From Campylobacter cuniculorum DSM 23162 = LMG 24588 (GTDB lineage: Bacteria; Campylobacterota; Campylobacteria; Campylobacterales; Campylobacteraceae), in contig NZ_CP020867.1 of assembly GCF_002104335.1 (NCBI RefSeq), positions 1,525,206-1,589,205 of the forward strand: a stretch of DNA of 64,000 nt, in the 5' to 3' direction. The notes beneath the pieces are model-generated. The model did no database searches. It worked only from the letters and a program-made list of their open reading frames with translations, and had not been told where the DNA came from. Each line of letters starts with the position of its first letter. Within the stretch, counting starts at the first letter, position 1. Positions 1-9,425 of the stretch are shown piece after piece. Both the position numbers and the translations under genes were made by a program.

Positions 1-1089
1 AATATTAAAAGTCCTTGAAATTTCAAGAAAAATTGAAAGGGCAAACAAAGGAATCATCAATTTTCTAAGCTCTTCTTTTAAATCAAGCAAACTCATCGTA
101 AAATCTTGCAAAGCATAATTGAGCACAGCCACAACTCCACTTGCTAATACACTTAAATACAAAGCCGTCCAAGTATGTTTATAGGCCACATTCACATATC
201 TTGCTCCTACAAGTTTTCCGGTGATAATCTCATTGGCTAAACTGATGGCTTGTCCTACAAGCATGATGATTAAAGAAATTTGAAAATAAATCGTTTGAAC
301 ACTTAAATTTTCTTTACCCAAACTCGCCACAAAGCCAAAAGCTATAGTATATTGAATAATCCAAAGCAAATTCTCTCCAGCTGAAAAACCGCCTATGTTT
401 AAAATCTTACTCAAAACATTTTTTTCAAATTCAAACAATTCTTTCAATTTAAGATGAATTTTAAGCTTAAAAATCAACAGGAAAAAAAGCAAAAAAATTA
501 CAACAATGCGTCCTAAAATATTGCTCAAGCCTATACCAAAAAGCTCTAATTTTGTCCAATGAAGAGTGTAAAAATTTCCTATAAGAATGATTATATCCAT
601 TAAAAAGCTTAAAAACATCACCCAATAAGCCTTGTTATAAACCCTAATGATTCCAGCCAATACAATGCCAATTGCATCAAAAAACAAGCAAATTCCTAAC
701 ATTTGCAAATAAATCACCCCATCATTGATGAGTTCTTTAGGAATCTTTAAGAGTACAAGCAAATCCTTTGCAAAAATGACAATCAAAAATCCACAAATAA
801 GTCCTAAAAATGTATTTAAAGTTAGGCTTTGATGAATGACTTTTCGAGCCAAAATTGAATTCTTAGCTCCAATGGCTTGGGAAACAACAACACTACAACC
901 CACACTCAAAAAACTAAAAATTGTGATAAATAAATCAAAAATTTGATTTCCAGCTCCCATAGCTCCAACTAAAAAATTAGAATATTGAGAGACCATAGCT
1001 GTATTGATGATTAAAGAAAGATATTTTGAAAATAAATCCGAAAAAATAGGAATGCTTAAATGCTTTAAAGAAAGCTGTTTTTTTGCCAT
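1..1089 (-). CDS. MATE family efflux transporter (3' end cut off by window edge)
   Basis: Reading the minus strand from the ATG at 1087-1089 gives an uninterrupted frame of 363 codons that runs off the window at base 1, so the C-terminus is missing. The product is very hydrophobic with many membrane segments and has MATE-like features: an N-terminal stretch with SDLFSKYLSLIINTAMVSQY, followed by VVVSQAIGAKN and LVGQAISLANEIITGKLVGA. MATE proteins are inner-membrane Na+/H+-coupled drug and metabolite exporters. The gene follows lpxD on the same strand after 26 bases and is probably the last visible gene of the ilvI-ilvH-lpxD transcription unit. The substrate cannot be told from sequence. Confidence 0.85.
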   Translation of the reverse strand, partial: MAKKQLSLKHLSIPIFSDLFSKYLSLIINTAMVSQYSNFLVGAMGAGNQIFDLFITIFSFLSVGCSVVVSQAIGAKNSILARKVIHQSLTLNTFLGLICGFLIVIFAKDLLVLLKIPKELINDGVIYLQMLGICLFFDAIGIVLAGIIRVYNKAYWVMFLSFLMDIIILIGNFYTLHWTKLELFGIGLSNILGRIVVIFLLFFLLIFKLKIHLKLKELFEFEKNVLSKILNIGGFSAGENLLWIIQYTIAFGFVASLGKENLSVQTIYFQISLIIMLVGQAISLANEIITGKLVGARYVNVAYKHTWTALYLSVLASGVVAVLNYALQDFTMSLLDLKEELRKLMIPLFALSIFLEISRTFNI

Positions 1090-1115
1090 GATTTTATATC
1101 AAAAGAGATGGTTTT

Positions 1116-2075
1116 TTAATCTTTATCTTTAAAATTCAAAGCAATTTTTGCTTGAAGTCTAAGCCAATCTTTTTGAAGCATAATAGGAAAACCCCCATAA
1201 ACTCTTCCACCTCCTAAATTTTTACTCACCCCGCCTCTTGCAGCAATAGTGCTAAAATCTCCAATTTTTAAATGTCCGCTTGTGGCACTTTGTCCGCCCA
1301 TCACAACACTGCGTCCTAACTCAGTCGAACCTGAAATTCCTGTTTGTGCAATAATGAGGCAATTTTGTCCTATATTACAATTATGCCCAATTTGAACAAG
1401 ATTATCAATTTTTGTGCCTCTTTTGATAATGGTGCTATTAAACACAGCCCTATCAATCGTTGCACAAGCTCCAATTTCTACATAATCTTCTAAAATCACA
1501 TTGCCATTATGATAAATTTTATAATGCTCTCCATTTTTGTTATGTGCATAGCCAAAACCATCGCTTCCTATCACACAATTTGCAAGCAAATGACATTTTT
1601 TACCAATTTTGCTGTCATTATAAATCACAACATTAGGGTGAATAATACTCTCATCACCTATACTTACATTATCACCTATATAAGCTCCTGCCATAATTAC
1701 AACATTTTCACCTATATTTACATTATCACCTATATAGACATTTGGCATTATTTTTGCACTTTTTGCTATGTCTTGTTTTTTTTCTTTCACATTAGAAAAT
1801 AAAGGTTTTGCAAAAAGCTTACTTAAAAAAGCAAAACTTAAATGCGGATTAGGACTGATTAAAACCTTAGTATCTTTAGGAACTAAATTTTCATATTCTT
1901 GTTTGATTAAAATTGCTCCTGCACCGGTATGGGGAACATCTTTAATGTTTTTCTCACCATCACAATAAGTCAGCTCTGTAAAATTTGCTCTAAGCAAAGA
2001 ATTTAAAGCCGTGATTTCTAAGTCTTCACCCCTATAATCTAAACTTAAAAATTCTGCAATTTCTTTTAATTTCAT
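1116..2075 (-). CDS. lpxD: UDP-3-O-(3-hydroxyacyl)glucosamine N-acyltransferase LpxD
   Basis: This cytoplasmic enzyme adds the second hydroxyacyl chain in lipid A synthesis, taking it from acyl-ACP. The 319-residue length is slightly shorter than the E. coli enzyme. Residues 1-100 form the LpxD uridine-binding type domain. From about residue 105 there are hexapeptide repeats of a left-handed beta helix, for example [14 protein letters not shown] and [14 protein letters not shown]. The expected catalytic histidine is H231 in [11 protein letters not shown]. The start codon overlaps the ilvH stop by four bases (ATGA), indicating translational coupling. This pairing of lipid A and branched-chain amino acid genes is familiar from Campylobacter. 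Confidence 0.95.
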   Translation of the reverse strand: MKLKEIAEFLSLDYRGEDLEITALNSLLRANFTELTYCDGEKNIKDVPHTGAGAILIKQEYENLVPKDTKVLISPNPHLSFAFLSKLFAKPLFSNVKEKKQDIAKSAKIMPNVYIGDNVNIGENVVIMAGAYIGDNVSIGDESIIHPNVVIYNDSKIGKKCHLLANCVIGSDGFGYAHNKNGEHYKIYHNGNVILEDYVEIGACATIDRAVFNSTIIKRGTKIDNLVQIGHNCNIGQNCLIIAQTGISGSTELGRSVVMGGQSATSGHLKIGDFSTIAARGGVSKNLGGGRVYGGFPIMLQKDWLRLQAKIALNFKDKD

Positions 2076-2536
2076 TTAATCTCCATTAAAACAGAACCAC
2101 TGCGAACTATATCGCTAGGGCTATATTTTTTAATTGTTTTTAAAAAATTATCAATACGATTGACATCATCAGCAACCATTAAAAATAAAAAATTTTCATT
2201 GCTATTTGCAATCGTGCCATTATAGGCTTTTAAAACCGCATCAAGTCCGCCTAAATTTTCACTCAAAGGAATTTTAACCAAAGCCATTTCTTTTTCTATA
2301 AATTCCTCACTTTCTATGACCTTATAGGTTGGAATGAGTTTGTGAAGTTGCTTTACAATTTGCTCAAAAACTCTTTCATTTCCCGAAGTTACAATATTAA
2401 CCCGAGAAAATTCTCCGCCAGATAAAGGAGCAACCGTAAGAGAGTCAATATTATAACCTCTACCAGAAAAAAGTCCTACAATACGCGATAAAACGCCATG
2501 CTCATTTAAAACAATGACTGATAAAACTCTTCTCAT
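2072..2536 (-). CDS. ilvH: acetolactate synthase small (regulatory) subunit
   Basis: Regulatory subunit of acetohydroxyacid synthase; it activates the catalytic subunit and confers valine feedback inhibition. At 154 residues it has the usual IlvH length. An N-terminal ACT domain is evident ([20 protein letters not shown] followed by NIDSLTVAP), then the second ACT-like half. It overlaps ilvI upstream by four bases and lpxD downstream by four bases, so the three genes are translated as a coupled operon. Confidence 0.95.
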   Translation of the reverse strand: MRRVLSVIVLNEHGVLSRIVGLFSGRGYNIDSLTVAPLSGGEFSRVNIVTSGNERVFEQIVKQLHKLIPTYKVIESEEFIEKEMALVKIPLSENLGGLDAVLKAYNGTIANSNENFLFLMVADDVNRIDNFLKTIKKYSPSDIVRSGSVLMEIK

Positions 2537-4233
2537 TTTTTATCCTTTAATTTTGGCAAAATCATATTATAAATCGCTGCTCCTGCTGGAACCATAGGTA
2601 AAACATCTTCAAAACGATCAATAACTACATTTAAAAGTGTGCTTTTATCGCTTTTTAATGCTTCTTTAAAAGCCTTTGTGAATTCTTTTTTAGTGTGGAT
2701 ATTATAACCCTTACAACCAAAACCTTCAGCAATTTTTATAAAATCAGGTTGCAAACTCAAATCCGTCTCTGAAAAATTCTCATTATAAAACATACTCTGC
2801 CATTGACGCACCATACCCAAAAAAGCATTATTTAAAATAATATTGATTGTTTTGATACCATATTCATATGCTGTCATTAATTCTTGGATATTCATCAAAA
2901 TTCCCCCATCTCCTGCGAAATTAATGACCACTTCTTCTTTAACTGCTAATTTTGCCCCTAAAGCTGCAGGTAAAGAATACCCCATAGCTCCTTGACCTCC
3001 GCTGGTTGCTAATTGTCTTGGATAATTAAACGGATAAAATTGTGCCACCCACATTTGATGTTGTCCCACATCAGTGATAATTCTTGCTTCAGGAGCAAGC
3101 TTTGCACATTCTTTAATCACCCATTGAGGTTTTAAAACCTCATCACTATCTTCATAGACTAAAGGATAAATACTATCATAACGTTTAAGAATTTCTAGCC
3201 ATTCTTTACTTTGAGGAATAAATTTTTCTTTTTTAAGCTCATTTAAAAGCTCACTCACAACCTGCTCAACATCGCCCACCACCGGAAAATGAGCATTGAT
3301 AATTTTTGAAATAGAGCTTGGATCAATATCAATATGAACAATCTTAGCTTGTTTTGCAAATTCACTTGTTTTTCCCGTGATTCTATCATCAAACCTTGCT
3401 CCCACAGACACAAGCAAATCGCATTCACTCAAAGCCATATTTGCAACATAACTTCCGTGCATTCCTGCCATTTTAAGATTGAGTTTATCATCACTTCTTA
3501 GAGTGCCTAAAGCCATTAAAGTTTCAACGGCTGGAATTTGAGTGAGTTTGACAAGCTCTCTAATCGATTCACTCGCATTTGAAGCGATACAGCCACCCCC
3601 TAAATAAAACAAGGGTCTCTTTGCTTCTTTTAAAAGTCCTGCAAGTTTTTTAATCTGCTTTGCATTGCCCTTAAAAGTAGGCTTGTAGGTTTTCATAACA
3701 AGTTCTTTAGAATAATCAAAATGCCCTAAAATTGCACTCACATCTTTAGGAATATCGATATGAATAGGTCCTTTTCTACCACTTCTTGCAAGATAAAACG
3801 CTTCTTTTAATACTCTGGGCAATTCTTCAATATGGGTTACCAAATAATTATGCTTCACACAAGGACGTGAAATTCCTACTGCGTCAATTTCTTGAAAGGC
3901 ATCTGTGCCGATGAGAGAATTAGCAACCTGCCCTGAAATTAAAACCAAAGGAATGGAATCGCTATAAGCTGTGGCAAGTCCTGTAATGGTATTTGTAAAA
4001 CCCGGACCACTTGTAACAACAGCCACTCCAACCTCACCACTCATTCTTGCATAAGCATCTGCAGCATGGACAGCGGCTTGTTCGTGTCTCACCAGAATAT
4101 GCTTAAAATATTTTTGTTTATAAATTTCATCATAAATATTTAAAGCTGCACCTCCGGGATAGCCAAAAACAACACTAACTTTTTCCTCTTTTAAAGCCTC
4201 GCATATCATTTGCGAACCACTGATTTGTTTCAT
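2533..4233 (-). CDS. ilvI: acetolactate synthase large (catalytic) subunit
   Basis: ThDP-dependent enzyme condensing two pyruvates to acetolactate, or pyruvate with 2-ketobutyrate, for valine, leucine and isoleucine synthesis. The 566-residue length is normal. Residues 1-165 are the ThDP pyrimidine-binding domain with catalytic glutamate E51 in VRHEQAAVHAADAYAR. The C-terminal ThDP-binding motif appears as GDGGILMNIQEL through IILNNAFLGM. A TATAAT box lies about 30 bases upstream. First gene of ilvI-ilvH-lpxD. Confidence 0.96.
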   Translation of the reverse strand: MKQISGSQMICEALKEEKVSVVFGYPGGAALNIYDEIYKQKYFKHILVRHEQAAVHAADAYARMSGEVGVAVVTSGPGFTNTITGLATAYSDSIPLVLISGQVANSLIGTDAFQEIDAVGISRPCVKHNYLVTHIEELPRVLKEAFYLARSGRKGPIHIDIPKDVSAILGHFDYSKELVMKTYKPTFKGNAKQIKKLAGLLKEAKRPLFYLGGGCIASNASESIRELVKLTQIPAVETLMALGTLRSDDKLNLKMAGMHGSYVANMALSECDLLVSVGARFDDRITGKTSEFAKQAKIVHIDIDPSSISKIINAHFPVVGDVEQVVSELLNELKKEKFIPQSKEWLEILKRYDSIYPLVYEDSDEVLKPQWVIKECAKLAPEARIITDVGQHQMWVAQFYPFNYPRQLATSGGQGAMGYSLPAALGAKLAVKEEVVINFAGDGGILMNIQELMTAYEYGIKTINIILNNAFLGMVRQWQSMFYNENFSETDLSLQPDFIKIAEGFGCKGYNIHTKKEFTKAFKEALKSDKSTLLNVVIDRFEDVLPMVPAGAAIYNMILPKLKDKK

Positions 4234-4261
4234 TGTTTTTCCTTAAAAAAATACAGATAAA

Positions 4262-4267
4262 ATTATA
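4262..4267 (-). promoter_or_regulatory. -10 box for ilvI
   Basis: On the minus strand a perfect TATAAT lies 28 bases upstream of the ilvI ATG, preceded by T-rich sequence as is usual for Campylobacter sigma-70 promoters, which lack a clear -35. A TTGAGT/ACTCAA inverted repeat stands just upstream (4273-4294 region). It has no U-run on the minus strand, so it is not a convincing dnaB terminator. Confidence 0.5.
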
Positions 4268-4370
4268 ACGACTTTTTTGAGTTTTTTACTCAAATTCTCA
4301 ATTAAAATTTCATAAAATTATAAAATAATTACCTTAATTCACAAATTAACAAAAAATCATTTGAGCTTTT

Positions 4371-5771
4371 TTAGTTCTTAAATTCTTCCTCTTGAAAATT
4401 TGATTCATTTGTAACATCTGCAAAACGCGATTCTTCCTTTAAGAAAAGCACATCTATGGTTTTAACCGGACCATTGCGATTTTTGCCTATGATGATTTCA
4501 GCCTTTTCTTGTTTAAGATTAGGGATAAAAGTTCTTTGATAGGATTTATTTTCTGCTTTGGCTTTATTTTCCCGCTCTTTTTCTTCTTGTTCGCGATAAA
4601 CCTCATCGCGATAGACAAACAAAATCACATCAGCATCCTGTTCTATAGCTCCACTTTCACGCAAATCACTAAGCATAGGACGCTTATTAGAGCGATTTTC
4701 TAAAGAACGATTGAGTTGCGAAAGTGCTATGATGGGTATATTTAACTCCCGAGCTAAAAGTTTTAATCCGCGAGAAATTTCACTCACCTGTAAATGCCTA
4801 TCCAAAGAAGAATCACTCATCATAAGTCCTATATAATCAATCACGCAAAGTTCAATATTTTCTTGCCCGGACTTTAATCTTCTTAAAATCGAACGCACCT
4901 CATTAATGCTTGCATAACCGCTATCATAAATAAAAAAATCCTTTTTATTGAATTCATTGCAAGCATCGCCGATTCTTTCCCATTCATCATCATTTAAATC
5001 TCCTACAAGAACCTTTTGTAAAGGAATAGAAGTTTTGGCAGCAAGCATTCTTTGTAAAATTTGAGTTGCAGGCATTTCAAGTGAGAATATTACCACACCT
5101 TTATTTTGTCTTAAAACCTTTTCAATAAAATTTAAACACAAGGTCGTTTTGCCCATACCCGGTCTTGCCGCTATAATCACAAGCTCACCACCCTTAAAAC
5201 CTTTTGTCGCAAAATTCAGCTCTTTAAATCCCGTATCAAGCCCTATAAGACCTTTATGATTTGTGTTTTCTGTTTTTAATTTCGCAAAATTTTCTAAAAG
5301 CTCATTTAAAACAATTTCTACGCTTTTAATGTCTTTTGAATGGGTTCTGTTGCTTAATTCAAAAAGCTCTTTTGAAATTTCATCAGTGATTTGATTGACA
5401 GAACGATCTTGGTTGATTTTACTTGGTAAAAGTTGGGCAAAGGATAAAAGTTGTCTTTTGATGGATTTTTCTTTGAGTTCTTTAGCATAAGCTACCAAAT
5501 CAACCACAGAAGGAGTCGCCATAATCTCGTTTAAAACTTGCTCATCAAGTTCTTTATGCTTTTTCAAAAAACTCACACTAATAGGCTCTTGTGCGTTAAT
5601 GCAAGCTATCATAGCTTTAAAAATTTCTTGGTGAGCCTTAAGACTAAAATCATTCACTTCAATATCTGAAGCTATGCTTAAATAAGCATCTTCACTATAT
5701 AAACAAGCATTTAAAATTGCTCTTTCAAGGTCTAAATCAAAATGTTCTTTTTGCATTTGCATAACTTTCAT
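4371..5771 (-). CDS. dnaB: replicative DNA helicase DnaB
   Basis: Hexameric 5'-3' helicase that opens the chromosomal replication fork. The N-terminal DnaB domain (about residues 8-110, starting EHFDLDLERAILNACLY) is followed by a RecA-like domain with Walker A ARPGMGKTT at 202-210, the Walker B region LCVIDYIGLM, and LSQLNRSLENR. The 466-residue length fits the family. The first methionine is not preceded by a good Shine-Dalgarno sequence; M4 or M6 are alternative starts. The gene is separated from ilvI by 137 bases and probably has its own transcript. Confidence 0.95.
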   Translation of the reverse strand: MKVMQMQKEHFDLDLERAILNACLYSEDAYLSIASDIEVNDFSLKAHQEIFKAMIACINAQEPISVSFLKKHKELDEQVLNEIMATPSVVDLVAYAKELKEKSIKRQLLSFAQLLPSKINQDRSVNQITDEISKELFELSNRTHSKDIKSVEIVLNELLENFAKLKTENTNHKGLIGLDTGFKELNFATKGFKGGELVIIAARPGMGKTTLCLNFIEKVLRQNKGVVIFSLEMPATQILQRMLAAKTSIPLQKVLVGDLNDDEWERIGDACNEFNKKDFFIYDSGYASINEVRSILRRLKSGQENIELCVIDYIGLMMSDSSLDRHLQVSEISRGLKLLARELNIPIIALSQLNRSLENRSNKRPMLSDLRESGAIEQDADVILFVYRDEVYREQEEKERENKAKAENKSYQRTFIPNLKQEKAEIIIGKNRNGPVKTIDVLFLKEESRFADVTNESNFQEEEFKN

Positions 5772-6110
5772 TTGGCATTATTTTGCTAAAAATCCACAAC
5801 TTTAGCGTGTTAATTTAATATCATAATCTTATCGAATTAACACTTAAAATTTAAGAAAATATTTATTTTTAATTATTTGAATTTATTTGAATTTATTATT
5901 TTTTAGTTTTAATAGCTCAAAAATTTTTTAAAATACAATATTTTTTCTGTATCAAAATTTTAAGAATATTTGATTTTATTTTGCGAAGTAAGAAAAATAT
6001 AAACTTGATTATGATAAAATAAAAGTTTTATTTCACACACATCTATTCCTTTTAGCTTGATATATAAAAGGATGTGGAGGAAAAAAGCTAAATTATAAGG
6101 AGAAAAATTT
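5772..6110 (+). promoter_or_regulatory. divergent AT-rich intergenic region with rpsB promoter and leader
   Basis: This 339-base gap separates divergent dnaB and rpsB. Near rpsB two -10-like boxes are seen: TAAAAT at 6015-6020 (after TATGA) and TATAAA at 6063-6068. The Shine-Dalgarno AAGGAG at 6097-6102 decides the rpsB start. The remainder is very AT-rich, and I see no further gene or RNA. Confidence 0.5.
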
Positions 6111-6908
6111 ATGGTTAGTATGAGAGATTTGCTCGAATGCGGTGTGCATTTTGGGCATCAAACAAGAAGATGGAATCCAAAGATGAAAAAATTTATCTTT
6201 GGTGAAAGAAAAGGCATTTATGTCATTGATTTGCAAAAAACTTTAAGATATTTTAGATACACCTATAATATCGTTCGAGACGCTGCAACAGAAGGTAAAA
6301 CCATACTTTTTGTCGGCACTAAAAAACAAGCAAGTGGAGCCATTAAAGAATACGCTGAAAAATGCGGTATGCCTTATGTCAATCATCGTTGGCTTGGCGG
6401 TATGATGACAAATTTTGACACTATCAGACAATCCATTAGAAAATTAGAAGTCATAGAAAAAATGGAAGAAGATGGAAGTATGAAGCTTTTAACCAAAAAA
6501 GAAGCCTTAATGCTTGAGAGAAAAAAAGAAAAACTTCTTGCTTATCTTGGTGGGATTAGGTATTTAAAAACTCAACCGGATATGATTTTTGTGATTGATA
6601 CAGTGAAAGAAAAAATTGCTGTGCAAGAGGCAAATCGCCTTAAAATTCCTGTTGTTGCTCCATTAGATACAAACTGCGACCCTGATTTAGTTGATTATCC
6701 GATTCCGGGAAATGATGATGCGATTCGTTCTATACAACTTTTCTGTCAAGAAATGGCTGAAGCAATCAACGAAGGAAAAGCTTTAAGAGAGCAAGATGGC
6801 ACAACCGAGCTTTCAAAAGAAAATCAAGAAGAAATTAGTGATGATGAAAAACAAGAGCTTTTAGAAGAAGCAATGAGTGAAGAAGATTTTGAAGAGGAGC
6901 AAAAATAA
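6111..6908 (+). CDS. rpsB: 30S ribosomal protein S2
   Basis: Ribosomal protein S2 of the small subunit, 265 residues. It opens with the conserved [20 protein letters not shown] block, followed by [17 protein letters not shown] and [18 protein letters not shown]. The last 40 residues form an acidic tail. The TAA stop shares one base with the ATG of tsf (TAATG), so the classic rpsB-tsf pair is coupled. First gene of the plus-strand operon running to argS. Confidence 0.98.
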   Translation: MVSMRDLLECGVHFGHQTRRWNPKMKKFIFGERKGIYVIDLQKTLRYFRYTYNIVRDAATEGKTILFVGTKKQASGAIKEYAEKCGMPYVNHRWLGGMMTNFDTIRQSIRKLEVIEKMEEDGSMKLLTKKEALMLERKKEKLLAYLGGIRYLKTQPDMIFVIDTVKEKIAVQEANRLKIPVVAPLDTNCDPDLVDYPIPGNDDAIRSIQLFCQEMAEAINEGKALREQDGTTELSKENQEEISDDEKQELLEEAMSEEDFEEEQK

Positions 6909-7984
6909 TGGCTGAAATATCTGCTGCAATGGTGAAAGAATTACGCGAAAGCACAGGTGCTGGGATGATGGATTGTAAAAATGCCCTTAAAGAAACAGAG
7001 GGAAATTTTGAAAAAGCTGTTCAACTTTTAAGAGAAAAAGGTTTGGGAAAAGCAGCAAAAAAAGCAGATCGTCTAGCGGCTGAAGGTCTTGTAAGTGTTA
7101 AAATCAGCGAAGATTATAAGAGTGCAACGGTGAGTGAGATTAATTCTGAAACAGATTTCGTTGCTAAAAATGAGCAATTCATTGCTTTAACACAAGATAC
7201 CACAGCTCACATTCAAAATAAAAGTTTGCAAAATGTTGAAGAATTGCATTCAAGTGTGATTAATGGGGTTAAATTTGAAGAATATTTAAAGAGTCAAATT
7301 GCAACTATAGGAGAAAATTTGGTTGTAAGGAGATTTGCAACCTTAAAAGCTGGAGATAGGGGCGTTGTCAATGGTTATATCCACACAAATGGACGCGTAG
7401 GAGTGATTATCGCGGCTGCTTGTGAAAATGATGAGGTTGCTCAAAAAGCTCGAGGCTTTTTAAAACAGCTTTGTATGCATATTGCTGCGATGAAACCACT
7501 TTTTCTAAGCTATAAAGAACTTGATATGGATTTTATAGAAAATGAATACAAAGCTTTAGTTGCAGAACTTCAAAAAGAAAATGAAGAAAGACGCAGACTT
7601 AAAGATCCAAATAAACCTGAACATAAAATTCCGCAATTTGCGAGTCGCAAACAGCTTAATGATGAAATTTTAAAAAAGGTTGAAGAGGAAATTAAAGCTG
7701 AACTTAAGGCTCAAAATAAGCCTGAAAAAATTTGGAATAATATTATACCGGGTAAGCTTAATAGCTTTATTGCTGATAATTCTCAACTCGATAGCAAACT
7801 CACTTTAATGGGACAATTTTATGTAATGGATGATAAGAAAACCATTGAGCAAGTGATTGCTGAAAAAGAAAAAGAATATGGCGGAAAGATTGAGATTGTC
7901 GAATTCATTCGTTTTGAAGTGGGTGAAGGCTTGGAGAAAAAAAGCGAAGATTTTGCTGCTGAAGTGGCTGCACAAATTGGTTAA
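6908..7984 (+). CDS. tsf: translation elongation factor Ts
   Basis: Guanine nucleotide exchange factor that regenerates EF-Tu-GTP in the cytoplasm. It starts with a UBA-like N-terminal domain (AAMVKELRESTGAGMMDCKN) and has the conserved TDFVAKN core motif at 82-88. At 358 residues it is longer than the E. coli protein; the extra length is in the C-terminal half, as in other Campylobacter EF-Ts. It directly follows rpsB with a one-base overlap and precedes the ABC gene by two bases. Confidence 0.97.
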   Translation: MAEISAAMVKELRESTGAGMMDCKNALKETEGNFEKAVQLLREKGLGKAAKKADRLAAEGLVSVKISEDYKSATVSEINSETDFVAKNEQFIALTQDTTAHIQNKSLQNVEELHSSVINGVKFEEYLKSQIATIGENLVVRRFATLKAGDRGVVNGYIHTNGRVGVIIAAACENDEVAQKARGFLKQLCMHIAAMKPLFLSYKELDMDFIENEYKALVAELQKENEERRRLKDPNKPEHKIPQFASRKQLNDEILKKVEEEIKAELKAQNKPEKIWNNIIPGKLNSFIADNSQLDSKLTLMGQFYVMDDKKTIEQVIAEKEKEYGGKIEIVEFIRFEVGEGLEKKSEDFAAEVAAQIG

Positions 7985-7986
7985 AA

Positions 7987-8622
7987 ATGGAACTTTTAAG
8001 AGCGGAGCAAATCAGCCATTGTTTTGACTATCCGCTCTTTGAAAATTTAAATCTCAATTTAAATTCTAAAGATTGCATCGCTATACAAGGAAGCAGTGGT
8101 TGTGGAAAATCCACACTTTTACATATTTTATCCTCTTTATTGAAACCTAAAAAGGGTGTGGTATTTTATAAAAATCAAAAACTTTATGATTTAAGCGAAA
8201 ACGAAAGGGTCAAAATACGTCGCTACGATTTTGGCATTATTTTTCAAACCCATTATCTTTTTAAAGGTTTTTCAGCCTTTGAAAATATAGAACTTGCGAG
8301 TGTTTTATCGGGCGAAAATTTGGACAAAAAACTCTTAAATCAACTTGGTATCTATAAACTTTTAAATCAAAAAATTGGCAAACTTAGTGGAGGACAGCAA
8401 CAACGTGTAAGCATTGCTAGAGTGCTTTGTAAAAAACCTAAAATCATTTTTGCTGATGAGGCAACGGGAAATTTGGACTTTGAAAATGCAAAAAATGTCA
8501 TTGAGCTTTTGATTGATTATGTCAAAAAGAATGATGCGGCTTTGTTTTTCGTGACTCACGATTCTAAACTTGCAAGTTTTTGCGATAGAACTTATAATTT
8601 AAATACAAATGGAATTTGTTAA
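7987..8622 (+). CDS. ABC transporter ATP-binding protein (LolD/MacB-like subfamily)
   Basis: A 211-residue stand-alone ATPase subunit with all ABC motifs: Walker A GSSGCGKST at 35-43, signature LSGGQ at 133-137, Walker B IIFADE at 153-158, and the H-loop histidine H191 in FVTHD. Overall form resembles LolD/FtsE/MacB-type ATPases. No permease gene adjoins it, so its membrane partner must be elsewhere and its substrate is unknown. It overlaps fliR by 14 bases, which makes co-translation likely. Confidence 0.85.
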   Translation: MELLRAEQISHCFDYPLFENLNLNLNSKDCIAIQGSSGCGKSTLLHILSSLLKPKKGVVFYKNQKLYDLSENERVKIRRYDFGIIFQTHYLFKGFSAFENIELASVLSGENLDKKLLNQLGIYKLLNQKIGKLSGGQQQRVSIARVLCKKPKIIFADEATGNLDFENAKNVIELLIDYVKKNDAALFFVTHDSKLASFCDRTYNLNTNGIC

Positions 8623-9376
8623 TTATCTTGGCGATAAAAATGTAGCGACTTTTATGCTTTTGTTTGCAAGATTGAGCGGATTGATAGTTTTTTTCCCTTT
8701 TTTTTCACACAATAACATCCCTTTGATGATTAAAACCACACTCGCATTATTTCTTACAATGTATTTGTATCCCTTAGCAAAATTAGAAATTTTACATCTT
8801 GATAGTTTTTTTATCTTGCAACTTTTAAGTGAGGTGCTTTTTGGAATGATAGCAGGGCTTATGTTGCAGCTTGTTTTTGCAATCATTATGATGGCAGGAG
8901 AGCAGGTTTCTTTTAATATGGGTTTTACGGTTGCAAGCGTTATGGATCCGAGTTTAGGCATTAATATGCCTATTGTCTCTCAAATTCTTCATCTCATCGC
9001 CTTGCTTTTTTTCTTAATGTTTGATGGACATCATCTAATGCTTTTATTTTTATCTAAAAGCTTAGGATATATTAATTTAGGAGTCTTTTATCCCAAAGAA
9101 AATTTACTCCAATACCTTAACACAGGAATGTTTAATGTTTTCATTATCGGTTTTACTATGTCTTTTCCTATTTTAGCGATTTCTTTGCTTTCTGATGTGA
9201 TTTTTGGAATTTTAATGAAAACTATGCCACAATTTAACCTCTTAGTCGTGGGCTATCCTATTAAGATTGCTTTAGGATTTGTTGTTATGATTGCAGTTTT
9301 ACTTGTAATGATGGAATATTTTAAAGAACTCATACTTAAAGTTTTTTCAAACATGCAAAGTTTATTCTTTATGTAA
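8609..9376 (+). CDS. fliR: flagellar biosynthesis protein FliR
   Basis: Integral membrane component of the flagellar type III export gate. The 255 residues contain about six membrane segments and family blocks such as MAGEQVSFNMGFTVASVMDP. The start at 8609 lies inside the preceding ABC gene. The location within a translation operon rather than a flagellar operon is normal for Campylobacter, where flagellar genes are scattered. The next gene, ChePep, is also linked to polar flagella. Confidence 0.95.
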   Translation: MEFVNYLGDKNVATFMLLFARLSGLIVFFPFFSHNNIPLMIKTTLALFLTMYLYPLAKLEILHLDSFFILQLLSEVLFGMIAGLMLQLVFAIIMMAGEQVSFNMGFTVASVMDPSLGINMPIVSQILHLIALLFFLMFDGHHLMLLFLSKSLGYINLGVFYPKENLLQYLNTGMFNVFIIGFTMSFPILAISLLSDVIFGILMKTMPQFNLLVVGYPIKIALGFVVMIAVLLVMMEYFKELILKVFSNMQSLFFM

Positions 9377-9425
9377 GCTAAAGATAAAATATCGTAAAAT
9401 ATGCAGACTTATATTTAAAGGATAA

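Noticed and set aside
1509-1968. Plus-strand frames opposite lpxD.
   Set aside because: They are repeats created by the hexapeptide codons on the other strand and have no family features.
4273-4294. Terminator after dnaB (TTGAGT/ACTCAA).
   Set aside because: The stem is short and followed by A residues, not U, on the transcribed strand.
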